Positions 1 to 9,390 of a stretch of DNA of 64,000 nucleotides are shown piece after piece. The notes under the pieces are model-generated. The model saw only the letters and a list, made by a program, of their open reading frames with translations, ran no database searches and was not told the origin of the DNA. Location: NCBI GenBank assembly GCA_021772135.1, contig JADYXQ010000074.1:1-64000 (forward strand). Reading direction: 5' to 3'. Made by a program: the position numbers and the translations under genes. The stretch's first letter is position 1. Each line of letters opens with the position of its first letter. This stretch comes from Candidatus Obscuribacter sp. (GTDB lineage Bacteria > Cyanobacteriota > Vampirovibrionia > Obscuribacterales > Obscuribacteraceae).

Positions 1-747
1 GGTAATTGCCTGAGTCATAGGGTTAAAACCAATGATCTCCGTTTCAGAAGGAATATTGCCTTCTGATTTTGCTGAGAAAAAGTCGAGGCGTAAGAACTTT
101 TTCGAGGCAGTCCAGTCGCATTGAACGCGCAAGTCGGCGTTGCCTGTCCACGAGCCTACCAGCCACGACAATTCTGATATAGAGGCCGGTGCGTGGCCAG
201 GCGCAATTTCGTGCTCGAACACCGCCACCATTTGCCAGTGACCGCTTTCTTTGCTGTGAATGGCGGTGTAGCGCGCATCGCTTCCGGTCATATGGCTGTT
301 GCCTACTTCAATAGCAATATTGGGAGCAGGAAATTTGATTGACTCAACGTTAATGACGAGGGGTTGAGGGCCTTTTGCTTTAAAGAATTCGGCAAAAGTT
401 TTTTCAATCTCGGCGCGACCATGAAATTGTTGGCCGGTAGAATCGGTAAAAGTTCCTTCTGGTGCCCACTGCGAAGCCAGAGCCTGAGCGTTGCCCCGGG
501 CATATTGAGCAGAGTAGTCTTTAGCCTGCGCCCGCAAAAATGCTTCGTCTTCAGCTTGAATGGCCTCAGAGCGCGGCTGCACATTTATGGTGCTTCTGCT
601 GGTGGTGCGACGACTAGTGTAAGAACTTGTTTTGTTGCTATCTTTTGCCTGTGCGGCCGATGGTAGAAGCAGAAGCGAAGCGGCCATGAGAGGCACTAAA
701 GAACTGCGCCAGAAAGATCTATGCGAGAAATGCTTATTCAAATGCAA
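1..747 (-). CDS. SnoaL/NTF2-like (SgcJ/EcaC, DUF4440-type) secreted protein, C-terminus beyond window start
   Basis: Reverse-strand reading from a TTG at 747 behind GGAGG: LNKHFSHRSFWRSSLVPLMAASLLLLPSAAQAKDSNK...EDEAFLRAQAKDYSAQYARGNAQALASQWAPEGTFTDSTGQQFHGRAEIEKTFAEFF...; open through position 1. Signal peptide plus NTF2-like motif. Confidence 0.8.
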   Translation of the reverse strand, partial: MHLNKHFSHRSFWRSSLVPLMAASLLLLPSAAQAKDSNKTSSYTSRRTTSRSTINVQPRSEAIQAEDEAFLRAQAKDYSAQYARGNAQALASQWAPEGTFTDSTGQQFHGRAEIEKTFAEFFKAKGPQPLVINVESIKFPAPNIAIEVGNSHMTGSDARYTAIHSKESGHWQMVAVFEHEIAPGHAPASISELSWLVGSWTGNADLRVQCDWTASKKFLRLDFFSAKSEGNIPSETEIIGFNPMTQAIT

Positions 748-780
748 CCAACCTCCAACTAATCAACTTTCAGCTATTTA

Positions 781-1950
781 CTATGTAATTACCACTGAGG
801 CATTGGCGCATTCGAACGAAACGTCACTGCCCATAAACAACATTTTCAACAAATCACGATAAAAACCATAAAGCGGAACCAGCTCACTGACTTGATCTCG
901 CAAGCCATCTCGTTTCAGTTTAAACGAACTGTGGGAGGGTCCAGACATGTGATCAAGTTCGAGATAATAATTGTTGAGCGGCTGCACTTGTATTTCAAAT
1001 AAACGATCGTGCCATTGAACAACACTTTTAATTGCTTTCCATCCGGTCTTTTTCATTTCATCCGGTGAGCAATTGAGATAGTCTTTGCTTTCGACAAAGT
1101 CAAATAAACGGTCACCATTGGCAGAACCATTGCTCAAAACACCGAAGCCTTGCAGGGCACCAAGTTTTTCCCAGTCAGCGCCTATCACAGTCATTTGCTT
1201 GAGCTGCTCGTGCACGGCTGCACATCTGGCTTCATCTTCACAGACGATTTTAATACCAAAAATATCTTTGACATATTTGCTGTAATGACGCAATTGTTTA
1301 TCGCGGCTGACAAGTTCGTCTAAAACAAAAATTTCGTCGGTGACTTTATTCCACAATTCTTCTTCGGCTTTGACGCGGCTGGTCAAGCGATTGACACCGC
1401 TGGCGCCGTGAACTACCGGCAAATATTCAATGAAGTTGGCTGAGAGATGAAGAGGCACCCAGTCAAGGTTTTTACGGTAGCGAAAATTATCGAGCATGTG
1501 GTTCCCGAGATCGATGTCGGTCACCGAAAAAAGCATATCTTGAGTGATGCGCTCGCGAATGAGAAAAGGTCTGTCTCGCTCGTCGTCCCCAGGCAGAACA
1601 CCGATGACATTGCTGTGCAGCTCAAAGTCTTCTTCTAAAAGTAAAATCGAAAGCAAGTGAGACAAAAGGTGCAGGCTGCGTTCACCATCGAGAATGTTTT
1701 GCCTGAACGAGGCGCGCACTTGCGCCATATGCTCGCGCGATAATTCTATGGTGACGTGGCTGCCGGGTTTGGCTTCTTGTTCGGCTTTTTTCTCTGCCAG
1801 ATAAGAGATGAACCGGTGTAAGACCGGCTCATGCATAACCATTAATAACGGTGATTGCAACATCGTCGGCAGTGTTCCTTTAAGTAGCTGAATCTTACAC
1901 TGTCTGCGCCCCGACCGCACCTTCCTACTGACTACTTTGTTAATCGTCAT
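781..1950 (-). CDS. Divergent RelA/SpoT-type nucleotidyltransferase-like protein
   Basis: 389 aa ORF with SRVKAEEELWNKV, YVKDIFGIKIVCEDEARC, KDYLNCSPDEMKKTGWKAIKSVV and FEIQVQPLNNYYLELDH in the order seen in RelA/SpoT synthetase domains. True start may be an internal Met. Confidence 0.6.
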   Translation of the reverse strand: MTINKVVSRKVRSGRRQCKIQLLKGTLPTMLQSPLLMVMHEPVLHRFISYLAEKKAEQEAKPGSHVTIELSREHMAQVRASFRQNILDGERSLHLLSHLLSILLLEEDFELHSNVIGVLPGDDERDRPFLIRERITQDMLFSVTDIDLGNHMLDNFRYRKNLDWVPLHLSANFIEYLPVVHGASGVNRLTSRVKAEEELWNKVTDEIFVLDELVSRDKQLRHYSKYVKDIFGIKIVCEDEARCAAVHEQLKQMTVIGADWEKLGALQGFGVLSNGSANGDRLFDFVESKDYLNCSPDEMKKTGWKAIKSVVQWHDRLFEIQVQPLNNYYLELDHMSGPSHSSFKLKRDGLRDQVSELVPLYGFYRDLLKMLFMGSDVSFECANASVVIT

Positions 1951-2081
1951 TAATTAAGACGGGGTTAAGAGCGACATTGTTGTCAAGGGATTTTGGCATA
2001 ATTGTTCTACCGGCATTGAAGCAAGCAATTTCACCGGACAGCGACTTTAACAAATAACGATAAGAAGGAGTGGCGGGAGCC

Positions 2082-2474
2082 ATGATCAATTTTGATTGGC
2101 AACAAACAGGTAGTAACCCAGAAAACGGTGCTCCGAAAAAGCTCAAACGCAGCACCATGATTTCTGTTATTGCTCTCACCACTCTGGCCTCAATGACTGT
2201 GACAGGCTGCACTCAAGCACCTGTTAATCAAGCCACTGACAAAGACAAAGAAAAAGAAGAGCGCACCGCAGGTGGCCACAGCCATGGTTATCACGGCGGG
2301 CATTTCAGCGGCGGTGGAAGCGCCAGGGCCGCCAGATCAAAACAATATGGCCGCACAAAATCTGGCAGCACGGTTGTAAAAGCTACTGGCTATCAGGCAC
2401 CTCCTGCCAACGCCTGGGGCGGGGTGTCACGCGGATGGTTCGGCCGCTTTTGTGGCTCCGTATTTGGTGGCTAA
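2082..2474 (+). CDS. Small lipoprotein, Gly/Ser/His-rich
   Basis: MINFDWQQ...ISVIALTTLASMTVTGCTQAP (lipobox-like), GGHSHGYHGGHFSGGGS tail. Confidence 0.65.
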   Translation: MINFDWQQTGSNPENGAPKKLKRSTMISVIALTTLASMTVTGCTQAPVNQATDKDKEKEERTAGGHSHGYHGGHFSGGGSARAARSKQYGRTKSGSTVVKATGYQAPPANAWGGVSRGWFGRFCGSVFGG

Positions 2475-2710
2475 TCGCAAGACAGCTCCACAATAAGACT
2501 TCGCTCGCAGCACACTCAAACCGGGTGTAGCTGCGAGCTATATTTTGCCCCGTTGTCAGGTGATTACCCTGGCTTGCAGCGGGCGAAAAATTAAGGTCTG
2601 CTAAAGCCGCGATACAATCACGTTCTTGGCGATTTTTGATGCGCACTTACTTGTATAATCGCCTCTAGACACGTGGCTAGCGTGTTTTTTTTGTTTAGGG
2701 AAAGCTCACA

Positions 2711-4318
2711 ATGATCATCGTCAATGAAGTTTCAAAAGGCTACGGTTCACGTACCCTCTTTGATAATGTCTCGGTCAAATTTAGCCCGGGCAACAGATAT
2801 GGCCTCACAGGCCCGAACGGCGCCGGCAAATCTACATTTATGAAAATCCTCACCGGCGAAACAGAAGCATCCAACGCCGGCACCATCACTCGCCCGCGCA
2901 AAGTCGGCGTACTGAAGCAAGACCAATTTGCTTACGACAATGAACGCATCATTGACACTGTGGTTATGGGCAACGAAATTCTTTGGAATGCCTTCAAAGA
3001 GAGAGATGCCCTTTGCGAAGTAGAGAATCTTACTGAAGAACAAATGAATCGTCTCGGCGAGCTTGAAGTGACCATTGCCGACGAAAACGGTTATGTGGCT
3101 GAGTTTGAAGCTGCTGAAATTCTGCGCGGCATTGGTATCGAAGACGCCGATCACGAAAATCTGATGAGCACTCTAGCCACCGACTATAAATTCCGCGTAC
3201 TGCTCGCCCAAGCATTGTTCGGAGAGCCGCAAGCAGTGCTGTTGGATGAACCTACCAACCACCTTGACTTAGAATCGATTCACTGGCTAGAAGAATTTCT
3301 CTGGCAGTACGAAGGCATTCTCGTGGTGATTTCTCACGACAGACACTTCCTCAATTCAGTGTGCACTCACATCGCCGATATCGACTATGACACCATTATC
3401 GTTTATCCGGGCAACTATGACGACATGGTCGAGCACAAGATGCAGGCTCGCCAATCAATCGAATCGGCTAACAAAGACAAAGCCAAAAAGATTGCTCAAT
3501 TGCAAGAGTTCGTGCAAAGATTCGCAGCCGGTCAGCGCTCGAGCCAAGTGCAATCGCGAAGAAAAGAAATGGTGCGTCTGGCACCAGAGCAAATGAAGCG
3601 CTCTAATATTCAAAGACCATTTATTCGCTTCGAGCAAGATAGGCCGTCCGGCCGTGAAGTTCTGCAGGTCAAAAATCTGAGCAAAGGTTTTGACGGCAAC
3701 GTGCTTTTCAAAGATTTCAACATCGATCTTTTACGTGGCGAAAGAGTTGCCATCATCGGCTCTAACGGAGTGGGTAAAACCACTCTATTGCGTTGCTTAA
3801 TGGGAGAGCTCGAAGCCGACGCCGGTTCAGTCAAATGGACCGAAGCTGCTACATGGAGCTATTATCCACAAGACTATCACGATGCCATCACCGCTGGTAG
3901 CACTGCTTTAGACTGGCTGATGCAATATATGGTTGACGAAGGTCACCAGCACGTGCGCGGTTTGCTCGGTAAAATGCTTTTCTCCGGAGAAGACAGTGCC
4001 AAAGCCACTGAAAATCTTTCAGGGGGCGAAGCCGCTCGCTTGCTTCTGGCACGCATGATGATGCAAAAAAATCCGGTGCTTGTCTTAGACGAACCCACCA
4101 ATCACCTTGACCTAGAAGCGGTCTCAGCTCTGGCTGAAGGTCTTTCGATGTTCCCCGGCACTGTCTTTGTGGTTTCTCACGACCGTGATTTGATTTCAGA
4201 TGTGGCCACCCGCATTCTAGCTTTCACTCCCACTGGTCTGCGCGACTTCCAGGGCACCTATGAAGAATATCTACAGGATAATCCGCTTAAAGAACTGGCC
4301 GGCAAAGGCAAGCGCTAA
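2711..4318 (+). CDS. ybiT: ABC-F family ATP-binding protein, YbiT-like
   Basis: 535 aa, two ABC domains: GPNGAGKSTFMKIL, LLDEPTNHLDLESIHWLEEFL, GSNGVGKTTLLRCL, LSGGEAARLLLARMMM, VLDEPTNHLDLEAV; close by eye to E. coli YbiT. Confidence 0.96.
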   Translation: MIIVNEVSKGYGSRTLFDNVSVKFSPGNRYGLTGPNGAGKSTFMKILTGETEASNAGTITRPRKVGVLKQDQFAYDNERIIDTVVMGNEILWNAFKERDALCEVENLTEEQMNRLGELEVTIADENGYVAEFEAAEILRGIGIEDADHENLMSTLATDYKFRVLLAQALFGEPQAVLLDEPTNHLDLESIHWLEEFLWQYEGILVVISHDRHFLNSVCTHIADIDYDTIIVYPGNYDDMVEHKMQARQSIESANKDKAKKIAQLQEFVQRFAAGQRSSQVQSRRKEMVRLAPEQMKRSNIQRPFIRFEQDRPSGREVLQVKNLSKGFDGNVLFKDFNIDLLRGERVAIIGSNGVGKTTLLRCLMGELEADAGSVKWTEAATWSYYPQDYHDAITAGSTALDWLMQYMVDEGHQHVRGLLGKMLFSGEDSAKATENLSGGEAARLLLARMMMQKNPVLVLDEPTNHLDLEAVSALAEGLSMFPGTVFVVSHDRDLISDVATRILAFTPTGLRDFQGTYEEYLQDNPLKELAGKGKR

Positions 4319-4369
4319 AAACCTGATAATTGCTGATTAAGAGCGCAGACAGTCTGGCATAATAAGCCT

Positions 4370-5974
4370 ATGTCTAATTCTGCTATGTCTAATTCGCCTT
4401 CGGCAAATTCTGACGAATACAGTAGTCAGTCGAGCTTGTTTCGCGCCTTCGCCAGAGGTGGTGAAGTGCCGCGGCAGTTAGTCTTAGACAGCTTTTCTGC
4501 CAGTGGCATTTTAGAAGACGACCCCAGAGCTCGGTCACTTTTCAAGGCGATTCGCGCCGCCGAGCCACAGTTATCGCAAGAGCAATTTCTCGCCCTGCAC
4601 AGTGTCAGCCCGGCGCTCTTTGAGCAAGTACTGGCCGGCCAAATGGCCATTCCGCAATTTACCGAATTCAGCCAGCAAATCGACCATATTTTCGAACGAG
4701 TGTCTGGTAATAAGGCAGGCCAACTGGCCAATTACATTCCGCAGTTAGAGCGGGTCGATCCAGAAAAATTTGCCGCTTCAGTTTGTTCTGTCGATGGACA
4801 ACGCTACTCTCTAGGCGACAGTGACGATTTTTTCTGCGTGCAATCTTGCTCAAAACCAATTACTTACTGCCTCGCTTTAGAAGAACAGGGCGAAGAAGTT
4901 TTGCACCGTTATGTGGGCACCGAACCCAGTGGCAAAACATTTAACGAACTTACACTCAACGCTAAAGGTCTGCCGCATAACCCCATGATTAACGCCGGTG
5001 CCATTATGTGCGGTGCCCTGATCAAAAACGATGCTGACGCCTCAGACCGCTTCGATTATGTGATGAGCAAATGGAAAGAATGCGCCGGTAATATGAAAAT
5101 CGGTTTTGACAATGCCGTTTATTTATCTGAGCGCCAGACAGCCGATCGCAATTTCGCCCTGGCCTATTTTATGCGCGAGAAAAAAGCTTATCCGGCCGAC
5201 GTCAATTTACTTGATGTGCTCGAATTTTATTTCCAGTGCTGCTCTATTGAAATTACCACCAAAGCCATGGCCGTCATTGCCTCAACTCTGGCCAACGGCG
5301 GCAATTGCCCACTCACCGGAGCCCAGGTCTTTCGCCCTGACCACGTCAAAAATTGTCTTTCTTTGATGTCTTCATGCGGCATGTATGATTTTTCTGGAGA
5401 ATTTGCTTTCCGCATCGGCATTCCTGCTAAAAGCGGCGTCTCTGGAGCGATCATGCTCGTGGTGCCCAATGTGGTAGGAATGGCCGTGTGGAGCCCCAGG
5501 CTGGATGAACTGGGCAACTCTGTACGCGGCGTAGATTTTTGTCGGCAATTAGCCGCTCGCTTTAAATTTCACACATTTGACAGCACCACCGGCCTTACCG
5601 ATGACCGCATTGATCCAAGGCGCAATTTATATGAATTACGCCTGGGCGGTGCCAATGCTTTTTGTTGGGCGGCCGCCGAAGGCGATGTAGCTGAAATGCG
5701 GCGCCTGGTGGCCCGTGGAGTCAACGCTAATGTTGGCGACTACGACGGCCGCACAGCTTTGCATTTGGCCGCCAGCGAAGCACGGCTCAACGCTTTGCGC
5801 TATCTGGTAGAGCTGGGAGTCGACCTCAATTGCCAGGACCGCTGGGGCAACACACCCTTAGATGATGCCATGCGCCAGGCAGGCGCCGACAATTCCACCT
5901 ATGAGCCCATTATCTCGATGCTGCGAGAGCATGGTGGAACGGGCAAAAATGCTGTTTCCAGCCGGCAAAAATAA
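4370..5974 (+). CDS. glsA: Glutaminase with C-terminal ankyrin repeats
   Basis: FCVQSCSKPITYCLALEEQGEEVLHRYVGTEPSGKTFNELTLN...PHNPMINAGAIM...AKSGVSGAIMLVVPN, then ankyrins DYDGRTALHLAASEARLNALRYLVELGVDLNCQDRWGNTPLDDAM. Confidence 0.96.
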   Translation: MSNSAMSNSPSANSDEYSSQSSLFRAFARGGEVPRQLVLDSFSASGILEDDPRARSLFKAIRAAEPQLSQEQFLALHSVSPALFEQVLAGQMAIPQFTEFSQQIDHIFERVSGNKAGQLANYIPQLERVDPEKFAASVCSVDGQRYSLGDSDDFFCVQSCSKPITYCLALEEQGEEVLHRYVGTEPSGKTFNELTLNAKGLPHNPMINAGAIMCGALIKNDADASDRFDYVMSKWKECAGNMKIGFDNAVYLSERQTADRNFALAYFMREKKAYPADVNLLDVLEFYFQCCSIEITTKAMAVIASTLANGGNCPLTGAQVFRPDHVKNCLSLMSSCGMYDFSGEFAFRIGIPAKSGVSGAIMLVVPNVVGMAVWSPRLDELGNSVRGVDFCRQLAARFKFHTFDSTTGLTDDRIDPRRNLYELRLGGANAFCWAAAEGDVAEMRRLVARGVNANVGDYDGRTALHLAASEARLNALRYLVELGVDLNCQDRWGNTPLDDAMRQAGADNSTYEPIISMLREHGGTGKNAVSSRQK

Positions 5975-6363
5975 TGCAAGTATTCGACCCCCTCAGTGTG
6001 ATTTACAAATCAGTGGGCAGCGAAGAGCCTTACTACCGACTGGTAGATACCTTCTATGCCGGCGTAGAGGCAGATGCAGTTCTGAGGCCCATTTATCCTG
6101 AAGATTTAGGCCCGGGCAAAAAACACCTGGCGCAATTTCTCATTCAACGCACCGGCGGGGCTACAACCTATAGTGACGAAAGGGGCCATCCGCGCATGCG
6201 AGGCCGGCACATGCCTTTCAAAATCGGCGTCAAAGAGCGTGACGCCTGGGTCAAGCACATGACCGCTGCCGTTCATGCCGTTCCTGAATTTGAAAAACAC
6301 TCCGAGGCCTTGCTGGAATTTTTTGGCAGTTTTGCCACATTCATGATCAACCAGGCGGAATAA
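5974..6363 (+). CDS. Group II (GlbO-type) truncated hemoglobin
   Basis: 129 aa: YYRLVDTFYAGVEADAVLRPIYPEDLGPGKKHLAQFLIQRTGG...GHPRMRGRHMPFKIGVKERDAWVKHMTAAV. ATG overlaps upstream stop (TAATG). Confidence 0.95.
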   Translation: MQVFDPLSVIYKSVGSEEPYYRLVDTFYAGVEADAVLRPIYPEDLGPGKKHLAQFLIQRTGGATTYSDERGHPRMRGRHMPFKIGVKERDAWVKHMTAAVHAVPEFEKHSEALLEFFGSFATFMINQAE

Positions 6364-6397
6364 TTGCTCAAACAGTGGAATAACTAGGTATATTCCG

Positions 6398-7225
6398 ATG
6401 TTAAGGCCCAGCATGACCGAGTACGGAAATTCAACATCAAACCCGTCTCTTTTGCAGATTGCTCTGTCGGCTCTGAGCAACGCCTCTCAAGAAGAAGCGG
6501 AGCAAAAGCTGACGTCGATTATCAGCATGCTGGAAAAACAGTACGGCGAAAATCAAAAAGAAGTGGCCGCTGAGCTACAGCGCCTCGCTCGTGAAATCGA
6601 AACATCCGGCCAGATAGATCAGGCCATCGAATTTAAACAACGCACCACCGAAATTATGTTGCGCGTTTCTATGGAAAGGCGAAGAGGCATGAGAGAGGCC
6701 GCCCAGCACAACCCGGTCAGCTATCAGCCGCCGCACCAAGCACCTATTCATACTGCGCCTCATACTGCGCCTCATACTGCGCCTCCGGCCATGTCGCCGC
6801 GAAGCACCAGAGCCAATTTAGGCGCGCTTTCGGCCAGTTCGGCAGACGCCCTGTTTGGCAAAAATGGCGGAGCGCTTTTTGATAGCGTGCATTATGTGGT
6901 GCAAAGCAGCACCAGATTTGAGACCGAATTACATTTTTACACCGACATTTTGCGAGGCAAAGTTGTCTGGCAATCAGATGATGTGCACCGGCGCGCAGCG
7001 ACTATTAAACTCAATAATGGGCCTGAGCTTATTTTGGTAGAAAGCCAAATTCCTTCACCAAGTTTGAACGTTTACCATGTCACCACAGTTGGTGCCGCAC
7101 GAGAAAAACTGGAAAGTTACGGTTTTCTCAAACGTGGTGAACTTAAAACACCTCAGGGCCAGGCATTAATATTTTGCGGCCCTGACGGCAATACCCTGGC
7201 AATTTTGCCTATCGGTGGCAAATAG
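6398..7225 (+). CDS. Protein with C-terminal glyoxalase/VOC-like domain
   Basis: N-terminal helical region, HTAPHTAPHTAPP linker, C-terminal FDSVHYVVQSSTRFETELHFYTDILRGKVVWQ...LILVESQ...VYHVTTV...CGPDGNTLAILP. Start could be 6413. Confidence 0.75.
   Translation: MLRPSMTEYGNSTSNPSLLQIALSALSNASQEEAEQKLTSIISMLEKQYGENQKEVAAELQRLAREIETSGQIDQAIEFKQRTTEIMLRVSMERRRGMREAAQHNPVSYQPPHQAPIHTAPHTAPHTAPPAMSPRSTRANLGALSASSADALFGKNGGALFDSVHYVVQSSTRFETELHFYTDILRGKVVWQSDDVHRRAATIKLNNGPELILVESQIPSPSLNVYHVTTVGAAREKLESYGFLKRGELKTPQGQALIFCGPDGNTLAILPIGGK
6749..6784 (+). repeat. Short in-frame tandem repeat (CATACTGCGCCT x3, HTAP)
   Basis: catactgcgcctcatactgcgcctcatactgcgcct read directly. Confidence 0.9.
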
Positions 7226-7296
7226 AAGTAAGAACGTGTAAGGAAAAAAGAGAATCTGCTAAAATTTTCGCTGCAATAAAAAGGTAAAAAACAACC

Positions 7297-7644
7297 GTGA
7301 ACGAAGTAGAAACAGAAAAAGACGATTTTGAAAACGCCTGGGTGAGCAATTATGTGCCTAAGGGGACAGCTGCCGACTCCATTAACCAGATCAAGGAGTG
7401 GGCTTACAAGGCCTTTGATACCCTTGACCTCGACCACAATGGTTATATTGTAAAGCATGAGCTGGAAGAGATTTTGCAAGCTGAAGCCACTCCACCACGC
7501 GAAAAATCGTTTATCACTTTTTTGTTGAACAACCAAACAGCTATTGCAGATTCAGTGCATGAGGGCTCGACTTCAGTTGACGGCGGTATTACCCGCATGG
7601 ATCTGGAAGCCTATTTCAAATTAGTATTGAATATGATGATCTAA
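7297..7644 (+). CDS. EF-hand domain protein
   Basis: GTG start; AFDTLDLDHNGYIVKHELEEIL matches the EF-hand loop (DLDHNGYIVKHE). Confidence 0.8.
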   Translation: MNEVETEKDDFENAWVSNYVPKGTAADSINQIKEWAYKAFDTLDLDHNGYIVKHELEEILQAEATPPREKSFITFLLNNQTAIADSVHEGSTSVDGGITRMDLEAYFKLVLNMMI

Positions 7645-7733
7645 AAGGAAGATGGCAACGGTTTTCATCTCCGCTACTTATCGCTGGTGCTGCTATTCTT
7701 GAAAAGGACAATTCAGTACACATCACCGCTTGA

Positions 7734-8744
7734 TTGACAACAATGCCAGCCCACTCTAATTGCGACCACGATCATGGTACTCCGCCTGCTCCCACCGGCG
7801 CGCCTCAAGCTGAGAGTAAAAGTGATCACGGTTACGGTCACAGTCACAACCACTTTGATGTGCGCCAGCAAAGCCGCAAAAAGCTGGGTGCGGTGCTGGC
7901 CCTGACTAGTGCTTTCATGGTGATTGAAGCAGCGGCTGGTTTTTACACCGGCAGCTTGGCTCTAATTGCCGATGCTGGCCATATGCTCGGTGATGTCGCT
8001 GCTCTGGCCCTGGCTTTGTTTGCCGTCTGGCTTTCCAGCAAACCGGCCGGACCTTCCCGCACATATGGTTTTCACCGCAGTGAAATTCTCGCGGCCCTGG
8101 CCAATTCTGTTTTGCTGGTGCTTATTTCTGTGGCAATTTTGTTTGAAGCCATCCACCGCTTCAGCGAGCCGCCGGCTGTGCAAACCAATGGCATGTTGAT
8201 AGTGGCGGTACTTGGGCTCTTGGTCAATTTACTTTCAATGAAACTGTTAGGCGGTCATGGCGACTCTCTCAATGCCAAAGCCGCATACTTAGAAGTTTTC
8301 TCCGACATGCTCGCTTCATGCGCTGTAATCGTGGCTGGTCTGATCATTGCCTTTACCGGTTGGTATCTGGCTGATCCTATTTTGAGCGCCATTCTTTCCA
8401 TATTTATTGTCGGCCGCACGTGGGGCCTGCTCAAAGAATCAGTTGATATCTTGATGGAAAGCGCCCCTCGCGACATCAATATCGATGCCCTGACTCAGTC
8501 GCTTCTGACAATCGATGGCGTCAGCGAAGTGCATGATTTGCATGTCTGGACCATTACCTCAGGCATGTTGGCTATGAGCTGCCACCTCACTGTGCAACTT
8601 GAGCAAGCGGCAGTCAATTCACAAAATGTACTGGATCAAGTTAACGCCGTCATTCGCCGGGATTTCAAAATCACCCACACTACTATTCAACTTGAATCAG
8701 CCGACGCTGAACGCAAGTGCAATGATGTTTGCGCAGTGCTTTAA
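7734..8744 (+). CDS. Cation diffusion facilitator (CDF/CzcD-ZitB) transporter
   Basis: His-rich N-terminus, ALIADAGHMLGDVAALALALFAVWLSSKP, FHRSEILAALANSVLLV, VHDLHVWTITSGMLAMSCHL. Confidence 0.96.
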   Translation: MTTMPAHSNCDHDHGTPPAPTGAPQAESKSDHGYGHSHNHFDVRQQSRKKLGAVLALTSAFMVIEAAAGFYTGSLALIADAGHMLGDVAALALALFAVWLSSKPAGPSRTYGFHRSEILAALANSVLLVLISVAILFEAIHRFSEPPAVQTNGMLIVAVLGLLVNLLSMKLLGGHGDSLNAKAAYLEVFSDMLASCAVIVAGLIIAFTGWYLADPILSAILSIFIVGRTWGLLKESVDILMESAPRDINIDALTQSLLTIDGVSEVHDLHVWTITSGMLAMSCHLTVQLEQAAVNSQNVLDQVNAVIRRDFKITHTTIQLESADAERKCNDVCAVL

Positions 8745-8762
8745 CCTCAGTGCTTTGACTTA

Positions 8763-9236
8763 TTAGATGCCTTGCCTTCTTTCTTGCTCTCTCCAGCGGC
8801 GATTCATGTCGCTGTCGCTGGTGTTGGCGCGATTGATATTTTCAACTGGAGCACTGCTGTTGACGGCATCTTTGACAATTTTGACACCGGCATCGAGTTT
8901 TTGGCTAGCGTAGTCGGCTGCATTTGAAAGCGACTTCATGAAAGTGGGGCTGTCATCTTTAACCGTCAATCTGTCGCCGTTGGCATGGTCAAAGGACAAA
9001 GTCATTTTGTTCTTGCCGGCTGTAATTTTAAGCGCATCGACGTGGCCGTCTTTTTGTGTGATTTCGAGGCCAGGCAATGACGCGCTCTGACCTCTCGTTG
9101 CCAGTAAATCCATAAACAACTTCTGGTCTTCTGCAGTATTGACTGTGGCCTGAACGCATTTGACATCGCCGGTCTTCATGCAGTCAACGGTTTTGTCCAG
9201 TTTCTGCCAGCCGTTCAATTGTGCTTGGTCGCTCAT
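8763..9236 (-). CDS. Hypothetical protein
   Basis: Single long ORF, start MSDQAQLNGWQKLDKTV; no recognised domain. Confidence 0.6.
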   Translation of the reverse strand: MSDQAQLNGWQKLDKTVDCMKTGDVKCVQATVNTAEDQKLFMDLLATRGQSASLPGLEITQKDGHVDALKITAGKNKMTLSFDHANGDRLTVKDDSPTFMKSLSNAADYASQKLDAGVKIVKDAVNSSAPVENINRANTSDSDMNRRWREQERRQGI

Positions 9237-9390
9237 TAGTAAGTGCCTCAGTTGCAAAAGAAAACTCGATAGACTCAAGGTGTCCATGCAAAACAGAATA
9301 ACGATCTTTGTTGGCATTTTCTGGGCAAAAAAACAAAATTGGAGTGTCTATTGCCACTCCAATCTTAAATTTTCAAGTTCTAGCTAGTGT

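Noticed and set aside
303-584. 93 aa minus-strand ORF
   Set aside because: Alternate frame inside the better supported NTF2-like gene (1-747, minus).
2747-3215. Antisense ORFs opposite the ABC-F gene
   Set aside because: Shadow ORFs of a strongly supported coding sequence; the same reasoning applies to other antisense entries in the track (for example 16113-16391, 27893-28339, 36066-36341, 49271-49774).
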